Positions 41,873 through 55,401 are shown, counted from the stretch's first letter. The stretch is DNA of 64,000 nucleotides from RBG-16-66-20 sp049651845 (GCA_049651845.1 JBASCW010000023.1:1-64000); one strand, 5' to 3'. The notes: a model not told the origin generated them from the sequence alone. Program-made: numbers and translations.

Positions 41873-43131
41873 AGACCAAGAGACTCGAACACTTCGACAG
41901 GTTCGAGACGCGCTCGCCGAAGGCGCGCGAGGCGGCGCTGCTCGCGGCGCTGCCCAGGCAGATCGCGCACGCCAAGCGTCGCGCGCCCGGGTTCTCCAGG
42001 ATTCTCGAAAAAGTGAAGCCGGAGAAGATCAGGAGCCGCGCGGCGCTCGCGGCGCTGCCGGTCACGCGCAAGTCCGACCTCGCGGCGCTGCAGGCGGCCG
42101 AGCGGCCGCTCGGCGGCCTGAACGCGACGCCGGTGGCGAAGCTTGCCAAGATCTTCATGTCGCCCGGGCCGATCTATGAGCCGGAGGGCCGCGCGAAGAA
42201 CTGGTGGCGCTCGGCGCGAGCCCTGTACGCAGGCGGCTTCCGCGCCGGCGACCTGGTCGCCAATACCTTCGCCTACCATTTCACGCCCGCGGGCTCGATG
42301 CTCGAGTCGGGCGCGCTCGCGATCGGCTGCACCGTGGTGCCCGCGGGCACCGGGCAGACCGAGCTGCAGGTGGCGGCGATCCGCGACCTGGGCATCGCCG
42401 GCTACATCGGCACGCCCTCGTTCCTGAAGCTGATCGTGGAGAAGGCAGCCGAATCGGGCGCCGACATCTCGTCGCTCAGGAAGGCGCACGTCGGCGGCGA
42501 ATACCTGCCGCCCGCGCTGCGCCAGGCGATGCTCGAGCGCGGCATCCACGTGACGCAGAGCTACGGCTCGGCCGATCTCGGCTCGATCGCCTACGAGTCG
42601 CTCGCGGCCGACGGCTCGGTCAATCCCGGCATGATCCTGGACGAAGGCCTGCTGCTCGAGATCGTGCGCCCGGGAACGGGCGACCCGCTGCCTGCCGGCG
42701 AAGTGGGCGAAGTGGTGGTTACGACCTTCAATCGCGACTACCCGCTCGTTCGCTTCGGCACGGGCGACCTGTCGGCGATCCTGCCGGGTACCAGCCGCTG
42801 CGGGCGCACCAACACCCGCATCCGCGGCTGGTTGGGCCGCGCCGACCAGACCACCAAGGTGCGCGCGATGTTCGTCACGCCCAAGCAGGTCGGCGAGATC
42901 GTGCGGCGCCACCCGGAGATCCTCAAGGCGCGCCTGGTCGTCGAAGGCGAGACCGGCAACGACCGCATGACGCTCAAGTGCGAAGTGCGCGCGCGCCCAG
43001 AAAACCTGGCAGCGGCGATCGTCGCCTCGATCCGCGAGCTCACCAAGCTGCGCGGCGAGTGCGAGCTCGTCGATCCCGGCACCCTGCCGAACGACGGCAA
43101 AGTGATCGAAGATGCGCGCAAGTACGACTAA
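41869..43131 (+). CDS. Phenylacetate-CoA ligase-like AMP-binding protein
   Basis: 420 aa. The start is TTG at 41869, overlapping the livF stop (TTGA); no better ATG exists nearby. The PaaK-like fold is recognised from AHAKRRAPGFSRIL, VTRKSDL, SPGPIYEP, TQSYGSADLGSIAYE and the C-terminal VRFGTGDLSAI and RADQTTKVRAMFV. The SSGTTG-type P-loop of classical PaaK is replaced here by FMSPGPIYE, as in the divergent PaaK-like group. Ligase activity is therefore likely but not certain. Second acyl-activating enzyme of the operon. Confidence 0.8.
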   Translation: MKTKRLEHFDRFETRSPKAREAALLAALPRQIAHAKRRAPGFSRILEKVKPEKIRSRAALAALPVTRKSDLAALQAAERPLGGLNATPVAKLAKIFMSPGPIYEPEGRAKNWWRSARALYAGGFRAGDLVANTFAYHFTPAGSMLESGALAIGCTVVPAGTGQTELQVAAIRDLGIAGYIGTPSFLKLIVEKAAESGADISSLRKAHVGGEYLPPALRQAMLERGIHVTQSYGSADLGSIAYESLAADGSVNPGMILDEGLLLEIVRPGTGDPLPAGEVGEVVVTTFNRDYPLVRFGTGDLSAILPGTSRCGRTNTRIRGWLGRADQTTKVRAMFVTPKQVGEIVRRHPEILKARLVVEGETGNDRMTLKCEVRARPENLAAAIVASIRELTKLRGECELVDPGTLPNDGKVIEDARKYD

Positions 43132-43147
43132 CCGAGGAGGCAGGACA

Positions 43148-43954
43148 ATGCTGAGGCTCTTGGTATCGCTGTTGGCGCTCGTGTTTTCGGGCGCGCTGCT
43201 GGCACAGGGCAAGACGGAAGTGCTGTGGCTGGGACAGGCGGCATTCCGCATCGCCACGCCGGGAGGCAAGGTCATCGTGATCGATCCCTGGCTGAAGACC
43301 AATCCGAAGACGCCGGCGCAGTACAAGGACCTGGCTGCGCTGGGCAAGGTTGACGTGGTGCTGGTCACGCACGCGCACTTCGACCATGTCGCGGACGCGG
43401 CCGAGCTCGCCAAGCTGAACAAGGCCCGGCTCTACGCGCCGCCCGGGCTGTCCGGCACGCTGGTGACGCTGGGCGAGATCCCTGCCGATCTCGCGCCGGG
43501 CATGAACAAGAGCGGCATCGTCACGCCGCTCGGTCCGGAGATCAAGTTCCACATGGTGCGCGCAGAGCACAGCTCGGAGTACCGCTGGAAGGACCCGGCC
43601 ACGGGCAAGGAGCAGATGTTCCCGGGCGGCGAGCCGGTGGGCTGGATCATCGAGCTGGAGAATGGCTTCAAGATCTACCACATGGGCGATACGGGCCTGT
43701 TCGGCGACATGCGCTTCATCGGCGAGTTCTACAAGCCCGACCTGGTGCTGCTGCCAATCGGCGGCAACTTCACCATCAACGCGCAGCTGGGCGCCTATGC
43801 CATCCGCGAGCTGATCAAGCCGAAATTCGCGATTCCGATGCACTACGGCACCTTCCCGATCCTCGCGGGCAAGCCCGAGGACTTCGTCAGCGGCCTGGGC
43901 AACGCGCCGACGAAGGTGTTCGTGCTCCAGCCCGGCGAGAAGGCGAGCTTCTAG
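43148..43954 (+). CDS. Secreted metallo-beta-lactamase-fold hydrolase
   Basis: 268 aa from ATG 43148, after GGAGG. Signal peptide [20 protein letters not shown]. The fold is shown by [13 protein letters not shown], the metal motif [31 protein letters not shown] and MHYGTFPIL, as in UlaG-like metal-dependent hydrolases. The signal peptide places it in the periplasm, which is less common for this group. Its substrate is unknown. It converges with the isomerase gene (4-bp overlap). Confidence 0.82.
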   Translation: MLRLLVSLLALVFSGALLAQGKTEVLWLGQAAFRIATPGGKVIVIDPWLKTNPKTPAQYKDLAALGKVDVVLVTHAHFDHVADAAELAKLNKARLYAPPGLSGTLVTLGEIPADLAPGMNKSGIVTPLGPEIKFHMVRAEHSSEYRWKDPATGKEQMFPGGEPVGWIIELENGFKIYHMGDTGLFGDMRFIGEFYKPDLVLLPIGGNFTINAQLGAYAIRELIKPKFAIPMHYGTFPILAGKPEDFVSGLGNAPTKVFVLQPGEKASF

Positions 43955-44568
43955 GTTTTGCGGGCGGCTGCGACGGGCAAACCGTCCAGCCGCTGCATCT
44001 CCTCGTTTTGCAGGATCGCCGGATCGGCCAGGAAGGCGCGCAGGAACCCGATCGAATCGGCGCCCCAGAACAGCTCGCCGTCCACCTCGAAGGTCGGCAC
44101 GCCGAACACGCCGCGCGCCACGGCAGCTTCCGTGTTCTTCCTGAGGATGTTCTTGGCTTCCGGGTCTTGTTCGGCAATCCCGAGCTTCCTGGAAAGCGTT
44201 GCAAACCGTTCCGGATCGGAAGCATCGGCGCCGGTGGTCCAGATGTCGTCGAAGATCGCGCGGATCGCCTCGGGCCTCGAGCCGCAGGCGATCGCCAGGC
44301 GCAGGTGGTGCAGCGGGTTGAAGGGGTGCGCGGCCGGGTAGCGCAAGGGCAGGCCGAGGCTGTGCGCCCACCAGTGGCTCCAGCGGTAGGTGTAGCGCCG
44401 CTTGGTCGGCAGCTCCGCCGGGCCCTTCTGTCCCCAGTGGTCGAGAATGCCCGCGAACAGCACCGGCCGGTATTCGATCCGCAGGTCGTGCGGCAGTTCC
44501 TTGAGCCGGTGCAGGCCGATGTAGGCGAAGGGCGAGACGAAATCGAAATACCAGATCGTGGTGCGCAT
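43951..44568 (-). CDS. DsbA-family 2-hydroxychromene-2-carboxylate isomerase-like protein
   Basis: 205 aa. [17 protein letters not shown] at the N-terminus is the kappa-GST/HCCA-isomerase thioredoxin-like start, with Ser in place of the redox Cys. [21 protein letters not shown] carries the cis-Pro. HCCA isomerases act in naphthalene-type pathways with glutathione, but many homologues serve other pathways, so the reaction is not fixed. Expressed opposite to its neighbours. Confidence 0.82.
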   Translation of the reverse strand: MRTTIWYFDFVSPFAYIGLHRLKELPHDLRIEYRPVLFAGILDHWGQKGPAELPTKRRYTYRWSHWWAHSLGLPLRYPAAHPFNPLHHLRLAIACGSRPEAIRAIFDDIWTTGADASDPERFATLSRKLGIAEQDPEAKNILRKNTEAAVARGVFGVPTFEVDGELFWGADSIGFLRAFLADPAILQNEEMQRLDGLPVAAARKT

Positions 44569-44598
44569 GGATTGCTATCCTTGCTTCAAGGAGGACCC

Positions 44599-45432
44599 AT
44601 GAAATATACGACGCTGAAGTACGCAGTGGCTGGACGCATCGCGCGCATCACGCTCAACCGCCCGGCGCGCCTGAACGCGATCGACGACAGGATGCCGCGC
44701 GAGATCCGGCGCGCGGTGGAGGCGGCGAACGCCGACGAGCGCGTGCACGTGATCGTGCTCGCGGGCGCGGGCCGCGCCTTCTGCGCGGGCTACGACCTGA
44801 AGAAGTTTGCCGAGGGCGATCCCAGGAACCGCTGGAACCAGTCCATGCCCTGGGACCCGATGAAGGACTACCGCGGCATGAAGGCCAACACCGACGACTT
44901 CTTCTCGATCTGGCGCAGCTACAAGCCGGTGATCTGCAAGGTGCACGGCTACGCGGTGGCGGGCGGCTCGGACATCGCGCTGTGCGCCGACATCGTGATC
45001 ATGGCCGAGGACGCGAAGATCGGTTACATGCCGGCGCGCGTCTGGGGCTGCCCGACCACCGCGATGTGGGTGTACCGGCTCGGTGCCGAGAAGGCGAAGC
45101 GCATGCTGCTCACGGGCGACACGGTGGACGGCAAGACCGCGGAGAAGATGGGGCTCGTCTACCAGGCAGTGCCGCGCAAGGACCTCGATCGCACGGTCGA
45201 CGCGCTCGCGCGGCGCATGGCCGGCGTGCCCAAGAACCAGCTCATGATGCAGAAGCTCATGATCAACCAGGCCTACGAGAACATGGGCCTCGCCAGCACG
45301 CAGATGATGGCCACGCTCTTCGACGGCATCACGCGCCACTCGCCCGAGGGCGTCTGGTTCAAGAACTACGCCGAGCAGCACGGCTTTCACGCCGCCGTGC
45401 AATGGCGCGACAGCGGCAAGGCGATCCCATGA
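44599..45432 (+). CDS. Enoyl-CoA hydratase/isomerase family protein
   Basis: 277 aa from ATG 44599 with AAGGAGG. The crotonase fold is clear: [13 protein letters not shown], the oxyanion segments [14 protein letters not shown] and [15 protein letters not shown], then GLVYQAVP. An extended insertion ([19 protein letters not shown]) is seen in a subgroup linked to acyl-CoA ligases. The TGA overlaps the next crotonase ATG (ATGA). Confidence 0.88.
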   Translation: MKYTTLKYAVAGRIARITLNRPARLNAIDDRMPREIRRAVEAANADERVHVIVLAGAGRAFCAGYDLKKFAEGDPRNRWNQSMPWDPMKDYRGMKANTDDFFSIWRSYKPVICKVHGYAVAGGSDIALCADIVIMAEDAKIGYMPARVWGCPTTAMWVYRLGAEKAKRMLLTGDTVDGKTAEKMGLVYQAVPRKDLDRTVDALARRMAGVPKNQLMMQKLMINQAYENMGLASTQMMATLFDGITRHSPEGVWFKNYAEQHGFHAAVQWRDSGKAIP

Positions 45433-46241
45433 CCGTGCGCATCGAGAAACGGGGCCGCGTCTGGACGGTGATTCACTCGCGGCCGGAGGCGAAGAACGCC
45501 ATGGACCCGGCAAGCGCCGATGCGCTCGAGCGCGCGTTCCTCGAGTTCGACCGCGATGCCGAGGCGGCGGTGGCGGTGCTCTGGGGCGAAGGCGGCGCGT
45601 TCTGCGCGGGCTTCGACTTGAAGCATGCGGCCAAGGGCGGCGCGATCGACCCGGACTCCTTTCCGGAAGGCGACGACGCGACACTGCCGCGAGCGCCCCA
45701 CCGCGCTCCGCGCGGTCCTATGGGTCCTACGCGCCTGTTGCTCGACAAGCCGGTGATCGCCGCGGTGGCCGGGCCCGCGGTGGCGGGCGGCTTCGAGATC
45801 GCGCTCTGGTGCGACCTGCGCGTGATGGAGACTTCTGCCTACTTTGGCGTCTATTGCCGGCGCTGGGGCGTGCCGCTCATCGATGGCGGCACGGTGCGCC
45901 TGCCGCGCATGGTGGGGCGCGGGCGCGCGCTCGACCTGATCCTGACGGGCCGCAAGGTCGAGGCGGAGGAGGCGCTGCGCATCAACCTCTGCGAGCAGGT
46001 GGTGCCCGACGGCGAGGCGCGGCCGCGCGCCGAGGCGCTGGCGCACGAGATCGCGCGCTTCCCGCAGGCCTGCATGCGCGCCGACCGGCGCTCGGTCTAC
46101 CGGCAGGAGGGCCTCGGTCTGCGCGAAGCCATGCGCTTCGAGTGGACCAACGGCGTGCCCGCCTACTTCGCCGAAGGCGCGGCCGGCGCCGCGCGCTTCG
46201 CTTCAGGCAGGGGGCGCGGCGGGGACTTCGGCGATATTTGA
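45429..46241 (+). CDS. Second enoyl-CoA hydratase/isomerase family protein
   Basis: 270 aa from ATG 45429; the longer open frame upstream is the preceding gene read out of frame. Crotonase landmarks: [58 protein letters not shown], and LCEQVVP. It is translationally coupled to the first crotonase. The 3' end overlaps the convergent DUF1289 gene by 39 bp. Confidence 0.86.
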   Translation: MTVRIEKRGRVWTVIHSRPEAKNAMDPASADALERAFLEFDRDAEAAVAVLWGEGGAFCAGFDLKHAAKGGAIDPDSFPEGDDATLPRAPHRAPRGPMGPTRLLLDKPVIAAVAGPAVAGGFEIALWCDLRVMETSAYFGVYCRRWGVPLIDGGTVRLPRMVGRGRALDLILTGRKVEAEEALRINLCEQVVPDGEARPRAEALAHEIARFPQACMRADRRSVYRQEGLGLREAMRFEWTNGVPAYFAEGAAGAARFASGRGRGGDFGDI

Positions 46242-46403
46242 GGCGGAAGCGGCGCGGCGCGCCGCCAGCTGCGCGATGAGATCGGCCTGCTCGGCCTCGC
46301 TCATCGTGCCCCAGCGCGTGATCTCGTCGAGCGTGCGCCAGCAGCCGAGGCAGTAGCGCAGGTCGCCGTCCATCACGCAAACACGGATGCAGGGTGAGTC
46401 CAC
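46203..46403 (-). CDS. DUF1289 family protein
   Basis: 66 aa from GTG 46403, which overlaps the liuE stop (TAGTG), with a GAGGG upstream. A longer GTG start at 46475 would lie inside liuE and is rejected. Four cysteines in the family pattern (SPCIRVCVMDGDLRYCLGCW) precede RTLDEITRW, the DUF1289 signature, suggesting metal or Fe-S binding. The function of the family is unknown. It appears to be the last gene of the leucine operon. Confidence 0.8.
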   Translation of the reverse strand: MDSPCIRVCVMDGDLRYCLGCWRTLDEITRWGTMSEAEQADLIAQLAARRAASASNIAEVPAAPPA

Positions 46404-47311
46404 TAGACCCTCTTGGCGGCGATTGCTCTGGCTGTTCTCGAATTCGAGTTCCTGTTCAAGACGCCCGAGATCCACATGCCCGTATCGACGAGCTTGTCGA
46501 GGTCGATGCCGGTCTCAATGCCGAGGCCGTGCAGCATGTACACGACGTCCTCGGTGGCGACGTTGCCGGTCGCGCCCTTCGCGTAGGGGCAGCCGCCCAG
46601 GCCCGACACCGAGGCGTCGAAGGTGGCGACGCCGAGCTCCATCGAGGCGTAGATGTTGGCGAGCGCCTGGCCGTAGGTGTCGTGGTAGTGGCCGGCGAGC
46701 TTTGCCGCGGGCACGCGCGCAAGGCAGGCTTCGATCATCGCCTGCGTCTTGCCCGGCGTGCCGACGCCGATGGTGTCGCCCAGGGATATCTCGTAGCAGC
46801 CCATGTCGTAGAGGGCGCATGCGACTTCGGCGACCCTCATCGGCTTGATCTCGCCCTCGTAGGGACAACCGACCACGCAGGAGATATAGCCGCGTACCTT
46901 GATGTTCGATGCCTTCGCCGCATCCACGACGGGACGGAACCGCTCCAGGGACTCGGCGATCGAGCAGTTGATGTTCTTCTTTGAGAAAGCTTCGGAAGCC
47001 GCACCAAAAACCGCGACCTCGGTCGCGCCGGCCGCCTTGGCCGCCTCGAAGCCCTTCAGGTTCGGCGTGAGCACTGGGTAGGAAACGCCGGGCTTCCTGC
47101 GGATGCGCTCGAGCACCTCGGTGTGGTCCGCCATCTGCGGGATCCACTTGGGCGAGACGAAGGCGGTGGCCTCGATTGCGGGCAGTCCCGCGTCCGCGAG
47201 CCGCTCGATGAGCTCGAGCTTCACGGCGGTCGGAACCTCGGCCTTCTCGTTCTGCAGCCCGTCGCGCGGGCCCATTTCGACGATCCTCACCCGACTCGGA
47301 AGCGACGCCAT
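46403..47311 (-). CDS. liuE: Hydroxymethylglutaryl-CoA lyase
   Basis: 302 aa, full length. The N-terminal [12 protein letters not shown] carries the catalytic and metal Asp and Arg. [12 protein letters not shown] and [12 protein letters not shown] (metal His) and [20 protein letters not shown] with the catalytic Cys are the HMG-CoA lyase signatures. It splits HMG-CoA into acetoacetate and acetyl-CoA, the last step of leucine catabolism. Separated from the rest of the liu genes by tctCBA and an RraA-like gene, but in the same transcription direction and close spacing. Confidence 0.95.
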   Translation of the reverse strand: MASLPSRVRIVEMGPRDGLQNEKAEVPTAVKLELIERLADAGLPAIEATAFVSPKWIPQMADHTEVLERIRRKPGVSYPVLTPNLKGFEAAKAAGATEVAVFGAASEAFSKKNINCSIAESLERFRPVVDAAKASNIKVRGYISCVVGCPYEGEIKPMRVAEVACALYDMGCYEISLGDTIGVGTPGKTQAMIEACLARVPAAKLAGHYHDTYGQALANIYASMELGVATFDASVSGLGGCPYAKGATGNVATEDVVYMLHGLGIETGIDLDKLVDTGMWISGVLNRNSNSRTARAIAAKRV

Positions 47312-47320
47312 GTGCCGATG

Positions 47321-47977
47321 CTACAGGATGCCGTGGCGCTTGAAGACTTCGGCCAGCTTCTCGCCGCGCGCGAGCGCTTCGCGCGTCGCATTCTCTCCTG
47401 CGACCTTGGCAAGCGCCATGGCGATCACTTCGGTCTCCGCGGCGCGCGGCACCACGACGACGCCGTCGGCGTCTCCGAACACGAGATCGCCGGGCGCCAC
47501 GCGTGCGCCGGCGACTTCCACGGGCACGTCGATCGCCATGACCTTGCCGCGGCCCTTGGAATCGAGCGGGCCGATGCCGCCCGCGAACACCGGAAGTTTC
47601 ATGGCGCGAATGGCGCGCACGTCGCGTGTCAGACCGTCCATCACCACGCCGGCGGCGCCGCGCGCGCGCGCGGCGGTAGACAGCAGCTCGCCCCAGGGCG
47701 CGATGCGCCCCGAGGCGCCGCAGGCGAATACCGGCACGTCGTCGGCCTTCAGGTCGTCCACCAGCCGGATCTCCAGCTCGTAGGGGTTCTCGCCTTGGGG
47801 CGCATCGTACACGTCCACATAGAGCGCGGTACGTGCGCGGCCGCAGAGAACGAGCGATTCATCGAGCGGGCGGACGCGCGGGTGCATCGCTTGGTCGCGA
47901 TAGCCGGCCGCATCCAGGCAATCCGACAGCACCGCGGTGAACAGATGTTGCCGAAGCGCTTCGAGCGATTGACTCAT
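47321..47977 (-). CDS. RraA-like/4-hydroxy-4-methyl-2-oxoglutarate aldolase family protein
   Basis: 218 aa from ATG 47977, overlapping the tctA stop (ATGA). Family motifs: TAVLSDCLDAAGY, CGRARTALYVDV, WGELLSTAARARGAAGVVMDGLTRDV and PGDLVFGDADGVVVVP, which supply the divalent-metal and pyruvate sites of class II HMG/CHA aldolases. The family includes the RNase E inhibitor RraA and true aldolases. Linkage to a tricarboxylate transporter favours a catabolic aldolase or decarboxylase on a hydroxy-dicarboxylate. Confidence 0.8.
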   Translation of the reverse strand: MSQSLEALRQHLFTAVLSDCLDAAGYRDQAMHPRVRPLDESLVLCGRARTALYVDVYDAPQGENPYELEIRLVDDLKADDVPVFACGASGRIAPWGELLSTAARARGAAGVVMDGLTRDVRAIRAMKLPVFAGGIGPLDSKGRGKVMAIDVPVEVAGARVAPGDLVFGDADGVVVVPRAAETEVIAMALAKVAGENATREALARGEKLAEVFKRHGIL

Positions 47978-49470
47978 GATGGACTCCCTTTGCGTTCCAG
48001 CCAGGCTCGCGCAAGCGGCCAGCAGAGGACCGCCACGGTCAGCGCACCCAGACCCGCCGCGATCGGCCGCTCGAAGAAGGCGAGCAGGCGCCCGTCGGCC
48101 TTGATCATCGAGCTGATGAAATTCTCCTCCAGCATCGCGCCCAGCACCATGCCGAGGATCGCCGGCGCCACCGGGTAACCGTTCTGCTCCATCACGTATG
48201 CCACCAGGCCGAACACCAGCATCAGCACCACGCCGAAGATCGAGTTGTTGATGGCAAAGGAGCCGACCACGCAGAACAGCAGGATCACCGGCATCAGCAC
48301 CTCGCGCGGCGCGCGCAGCAGCTGCTTGGCGCCCTTGATGGCGGCGACGCCGAGCGGGATCATCAGCAGGTTGGCGAGGATGAAGACGAAGAAGATGGCA
48401 TACATCTCGGGCGCCTTCTCCATGAACACGGTCGGGCCGGGATTGAGGCCCTTGATGTAGAGCACGCCGATCACGATCGCGGTGATCGAATCGCCCGGGA
48501 TGCCGAACACCAGCGCCGGGATCCAGGCGCCGGCGAGCGCGGAATTGTTCGAAGCACCCGCCTCGACGATGCCCTCGACGTGGCCGGTACCGAATTTGTG
48601 GGGCTCCCTGGAGAATTTCTTCGACACCGCGTACGACATCCAGGCAGCGATGTCGGCGCCGGCGCCGGGCAGGGCGCCGATCGCGGTGCCGAGCGTGGAG
48701 CCGCGCAGGATCGCGAGCGGATATTTCCTGGTGAGTCCCCACATGCCGCGGAAGATGTTGCCGATCTTCGCCTGCGCCATCTCCCAGGGCTGGTCCATCG
48801 CCGCGACGTTGCGGATGATTTCCGAGACAGCGAACATGCCGATCATGATCGGGATCAGCGTGAGGCCGCCCGCGAGCTCGACGTTGCCGAAGGTGAAGCG
48901 CGGATAGGCGGCCGGGTTGTCCAGGCCCACCGAGGCCACCAGCAGCCCCAGCAGCAGCGAGACCACGGCCTTGAGCGGGTTGCCGACGGCGAGGAACACC
49001 GCGCTGGAAAGTCCCAGGATCACCAGCCAGAAATACTCGAACGAGGAGAACTTGAGCGCGATCTCCGCCAGCGCGGGAGCCGCCGCGATCAGCACCGCGG
49101 TGCCGAACAGGCCGCCGATCACGGAGAATATGAGGCCGGCGCCGAGCGCGACCTCGCCCTGGCCTTTTTTCGTCATCGCGTAGGCCTCGTCGGTGTAGGC
49201 GGCGGAGGCGGGCGTGCCCGGCATGCGCAGCAGGCAGCTCGGAATGTCGCCGGCGAAAATCGCCATCGCGGTCGCGGTGACGATGGCGGCGATCGCCGGT
49301 ACCGGCGGCATGAAGAACGTGACAGGCACCAGCAGCGCGGTCGCCATGGTGGCGGTGAGCCCCGGGATCGCGCCGACGAACAGGCCGAAAGCGGCCGAGG
49401 CGACGATCACCCACAGCACGTAGGGATCGAGCAGCAGCGCGAACGCCTGCGAGAGGACGGCGAGCGTCAT
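47974..49470 (-). CDS. tctA: Tripartite tricarboxylate transporter large permease TctA
   Basis: 498 aa, the usual size, about 11-12 transmembrane segments. The diagnostic early GAIPGLTATMATALLVPVTF and later GALPGAGADIAAWMSYAVSKK, GVVEAGASNNSALAG-like and PALVFGIPGDSITAI motifs are present. It forms the transport channel with TctB and uses the TctC receptor encoded two genes upstream. Confidence 0.95.
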   Translation of the reverse strand: MTLAVLSQAFALLLDPYVLWVIVASAAFGLFVGAIPGLTATMATALLVPVTFFMPPVPAIAAIVTATAMAIFAGDIPSCLLRMPGTPASAAYTDEAYAMTKKGQGEVALGAGLIFSVIGGLFGTAVLIAAAPALAEIALKFSSFEYFWLVILGLSSAVFLAVGNPLKAVVSLLLGLLVASVGLDNPAAYPRFTFGNVELAGGLTLIPIMIGMFAVSEIIRNVAAMDQPWEMAQAKIGNIFRGMWGLTRKYPLAILRGSTLGTAIGALPGAGADIAAWMSYAVSKKFSREPHKFGTGHVEGIVEAGASNNSALAGAWIPALVFGIPGDSITAIVIGVLYIKGLNPGPTVFMEKAPEMYAIFFVFILANLLMIPLGVAAIKGAKQLLRAPREVLMPVILLFCVVGSFAINNSIFGVVLMLVFGLVAYVMEQNGYPVAPAILGMVLGAMLEENFISSMIKADGRLLAFFERPIAAGLGALTVAVLCWPLARAWLERKGSPS

Positions 49471-49471
49471 C

Positions 49472-49945
49472 TCAGAAGGCGAAGCGCTCGAAGATGCCCC
49501 AGGGCAGGGGCACCTTGAGCAGCTTGTAGAAGGCGAGATGGATCAGCACGGTCGCCGCGACGGCGACCGGCAACGCGAGCGACCAGCGCGCGCGCAGCTG
49601 GCGCGACCAGGCAAGCAGCAGCGCCGCCGCGGTCAGGTGAAAGCCCAGCTTGTCGACGACGAGGATGTAGGCGAGCAGCCCGACGACGACGCTCGCCACG
49701 GCCGCCGTGGCGCGCGGCCGGCGCAGCCAGCCGGGCAGCTCGACCAGCGGTTGCGGCGCGGCAGCGCGCAGGCGCGCGGCGATCAGCAGCGCACCGCAGG
49801 CGATCAGGCCTATCGAAATGAGGCCTGGAAACCAGGCCGGCCCGTACTTCTGGCCCGGCATCGGCGGAAAGCCCTGGATGTGCCAGAGCACCGCCGCGCC
49901 GAGCGCGACCAGCGCCGCGCCGCTAAGCGCGTCGTTGACCTTCAT
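49472..49945 (-). CDS. tctB: Tripartite tricarboxylate transporter small subunit TctB
   Basis: 157 aa with four predicted transmembrane helices (DALSGAALVALGAAVLWHIQG, FPGLISIGLIACGALLIAARL, ATAAVASVVVGLLAYILVV, and a C-terminal pair). The FPxMPGQKYGPAWFPG-like segment is typical of TctB. It lies one base upstream of tctA in the transcript. Confidence 0.88.
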   Translation of the reverse strand: MKVNDALSGAALVALGAAVLWHIQGFPPMPGQKYGPAWFPGLISIGLIACGALLIAARLRAAAPQPLVELPGWLRRPRATAAVASVVVGLLAYILVVDKLGFHLTAAALLLAWSRQLRARWSLALPVAVAATVLIHLAFYKLLKVPLPWGIFERFAF

Positions 49946-49957
49946 GGTTCCGAAGAA

Positions 49958-50917
49958 CTATTTCGCGAGACCGACGGCCTTGAGAGTCGCGCCCATGTCG
50001 GCGTCCGACTTGGCCATGAACTTGCCTGTGCCCTCGGCGTCGGCCCAGACCACGCCGAAGCCCCGGCTCGCCATGAAGTCCTTGTACTCCTTGGAGTCGT
50101 AGACCTTCTTGAGCGCGCCGCCCAGCGTGTTCTGCACGTCGGCCGGGATGCCCTTGGGCGCGGCGATCACGCGCCAGGCCGCCATCGTCCATTTGCTGCC
50201 GATCTCTTTCTGCAGCGTAGGCACGTTCGGGTACAGCGTCGGCGGGTTCGCGTCCATGATCGAAAGCGCCCGCACCTTGCCGGCGTCGATCATCGCGCGC
50301 GCTTCAGGAATCGAGCAGGGCACGACCTCCACGCCACCCGCGACCAGGTCCTGCAGGCCCGGCGCCGCGCCGTTGGACGGCACCCAGGGCAGCGCGCCCG
50401 GGTCGATGCCCTGGTCCTTGAGCAGGCCGGCGATCGCCAGATGCCAGATGCCGCCCTGGCCCGTGCCCGAGGCCTTCAGCTTGCCCGGGCTGGCCTTGAT
50501 CGCGGCGATCAGGTCCTTGGTGCTCTTGTAGGGCGAATCGATGCGCACGTGGATGCCGGCTGGATCGGCGTTGACGAGGCCGATCGGCGCGTAGTCGGTG
50601 TGCTTGAGCGCCGTCAGGCCGACGTGGTGCATCATCGTGATCTCTACCGTGATGAGCCCGAGGGTGTAACCGTCGGGCGCAGCCTTCGCGATCGCATCGT
50701 GGCCGACCACGCCCGAGCCGCCGGTGCGGTTGACCACGTTGATCGGCTGCTTGAGGTCCTTCTCCATGAGGCTGGCGATGATGCGCGCCGTGGCATCGGT
50801 GCCGCCGCCCGCGCCCCAAGGCACGATCAGCTGGATCGGACGCTGCGGATACTGGGCCTGCGCGGCGCCTGCGAACAACGCCGCGAGCACGGCCGCTGCC
50901 TGCAAGAACTTCCTCAT
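49958..50917 (-). CDS. tctC: TctC/Bug periplasmic receptor
   Basis: 319 aa from ATG 50917, preceded by GGGAGGAA; a longer frame start at 51004 lacks any signal peptide before this Met. Signal peptide ends AGAAQA. The Bug landmarks QRPIQLIVPWGAGGGTDATAR, GGSGVVGHDAIAKAAPDGY and a YPNVPTLQ motif are present. The first gene of the tctCBA block, directly downstream of liuD, so it is probably induced with leucine catabolism. Confidence 0.93.
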   Translation of the reverse strand: MRKFLQAAAVLAALFAGAAQAQYPQRPIQLIVPWGAGGGTDATARIIASLMEKDLKQPINVVNRTGGSGVVGHDAIAKAAPDGYTLGLITVEITMMHHVGLTALKHTDYAPIGLVNADPAGIHVRIDSPYKSTKDLIAAIKASPGKLKASGTGQGGIWHLAIAGLLKDQGIDPGALPWVPSNGAAPGLQDLVAGGVEVVPCSIPEARAMIDAGKVRALSIMDANPPTLYPNVPTLQKEIGSKWTMAAWRVIAAPKGIPADVQNTLGGALKKVYDSKEYKDFMASRGFGVVWADAEGTGKFMAKSDADMGATLKAVGLAK

Positions 50918-50972
50918 GATTCCTCCCTGGTTAACCGGATGGTTACGGGAGGATTCTACTGCGCGCGACGGC

Positions 50973-52982
<2,010 letters not shown>

Positions 52983-52983
52983 C

Positions 52984-53808
52984 CTACTTCTTTTTCCGCG
53001 GCGGCTTCACGCGCACTGCCTCGAACTCCTTCACCCAGGCGGGCTTGCGCTTCTCGAGGAACGAGGCGATGCCCTCGCGGCCCTCGGCCGAGACGCGGAT
53101 CTCGGCGATGCGCTTCGCGGTGTCGGCGACCATCGCATCGTCGATCGGTCCGGCGGCGACGGCGCGCACCAGGTCCTTGATCTTGCGGTGCGCCTCGCGC
53201 CCGCCCACCACCAGGTGGCCGAGCAGGGCGTTGATGGCGCCGTCGAGCTCCTCGGGCGGCGCGACGTCGGAGAGCAGCCGCAGGCGGTAGGCTTCGCCCG
53301 CGTCGATGACCTCACCGGAGAGGAAGTAGCGCCGCGCCAGTCGCTCGCCCATCGCGCGCACCACGTAGGGGCTGATGGTGGCCGGCGAGAGGCCGAGCTT
53401 CACCTCGGTGAGGCAGAACTCCGCGTTCTGCGAGCCGATCGCGATGTCGCAGGCGGCCACCAGCCCCACGCCGCCGGCGTAGGCGGGGCCGTGCACCCGG
53501 GCGATGGTCGGCTTGGACATCCGGTCGAGCGTCTTCAGCATCTCGGCGAGAGCGCTGGCGTCCCTGAGGTTGTCCTCGTAGCCGTAGCCGGCCATGCGCT
53601 TCATCCAGTTGAGGTCCGCGCCCGCGCAGAACGCTTTGCCCGCGCCCGCAAGCACCACGGCGCGAACGGCGTCATCCCGATCCAGATCCAGAAAAACCTT
53701 GGTCAAATTGGAGATCGAGACATCGTCGAACGCGTTGCGCACGTCGGGGCGGTTGAGCGTGACGATGGCGACCGTGTTTCTCTTCTCTACGATGAGGTTG
53801 TCTGACAT
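52984..53808 (-). CDS. liuC: Methylglutaconyl-CoA hydratase
   Basis: 274 aa from ATG 53808. Crotonase motifs: VTLNRPDVRNAFDDV, GAGKAFCAGADLNWMKRM, KPTIARVHGPAYAGGVGLVAACDIAI, EVKLGLSPATISPYVV. The FCAGADLNWMK and SPATISPYV wording is that of the AtuE/LiuC group, which hydrates 3-methylglutaconyl-CoA to HMG-CoA. It sits between the two methylcrotonyl-CoA carboxylase subunits, the standard liu order. The C-terminus is very basic (KPPRKKK). Confidence 0.92.
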   Translation of the reverse strand: MSDNLIVEKRNTVAIVTLNRPDVRNAFDDVSISNLTKVFLDLDRDDAVRAVVLAGAGKAFCAGADLNWMKRMAGYGYEDNLRDASALAEMLKTLDRMSKPTIARVHGPAYAGGVGLVAACDIAIGSQNAEFCLTEVKLGLSPATISPYVVRAMGERLARRYFLSGEVIDAGEAYRLRLLSDVAPPEELDGAINALLGHLVVGGREAHRKIKDLVRAVAAGPIDDAMVADTAKRIAEIRVSAEGREGIASFLEKRKPAWVKEFEAVRVKPPRKKK

Positions 53809-53813
53809 GGCCT

Positions 53814-55400
<1,587 letters not shown>

Positions 55401-55401
55401 C

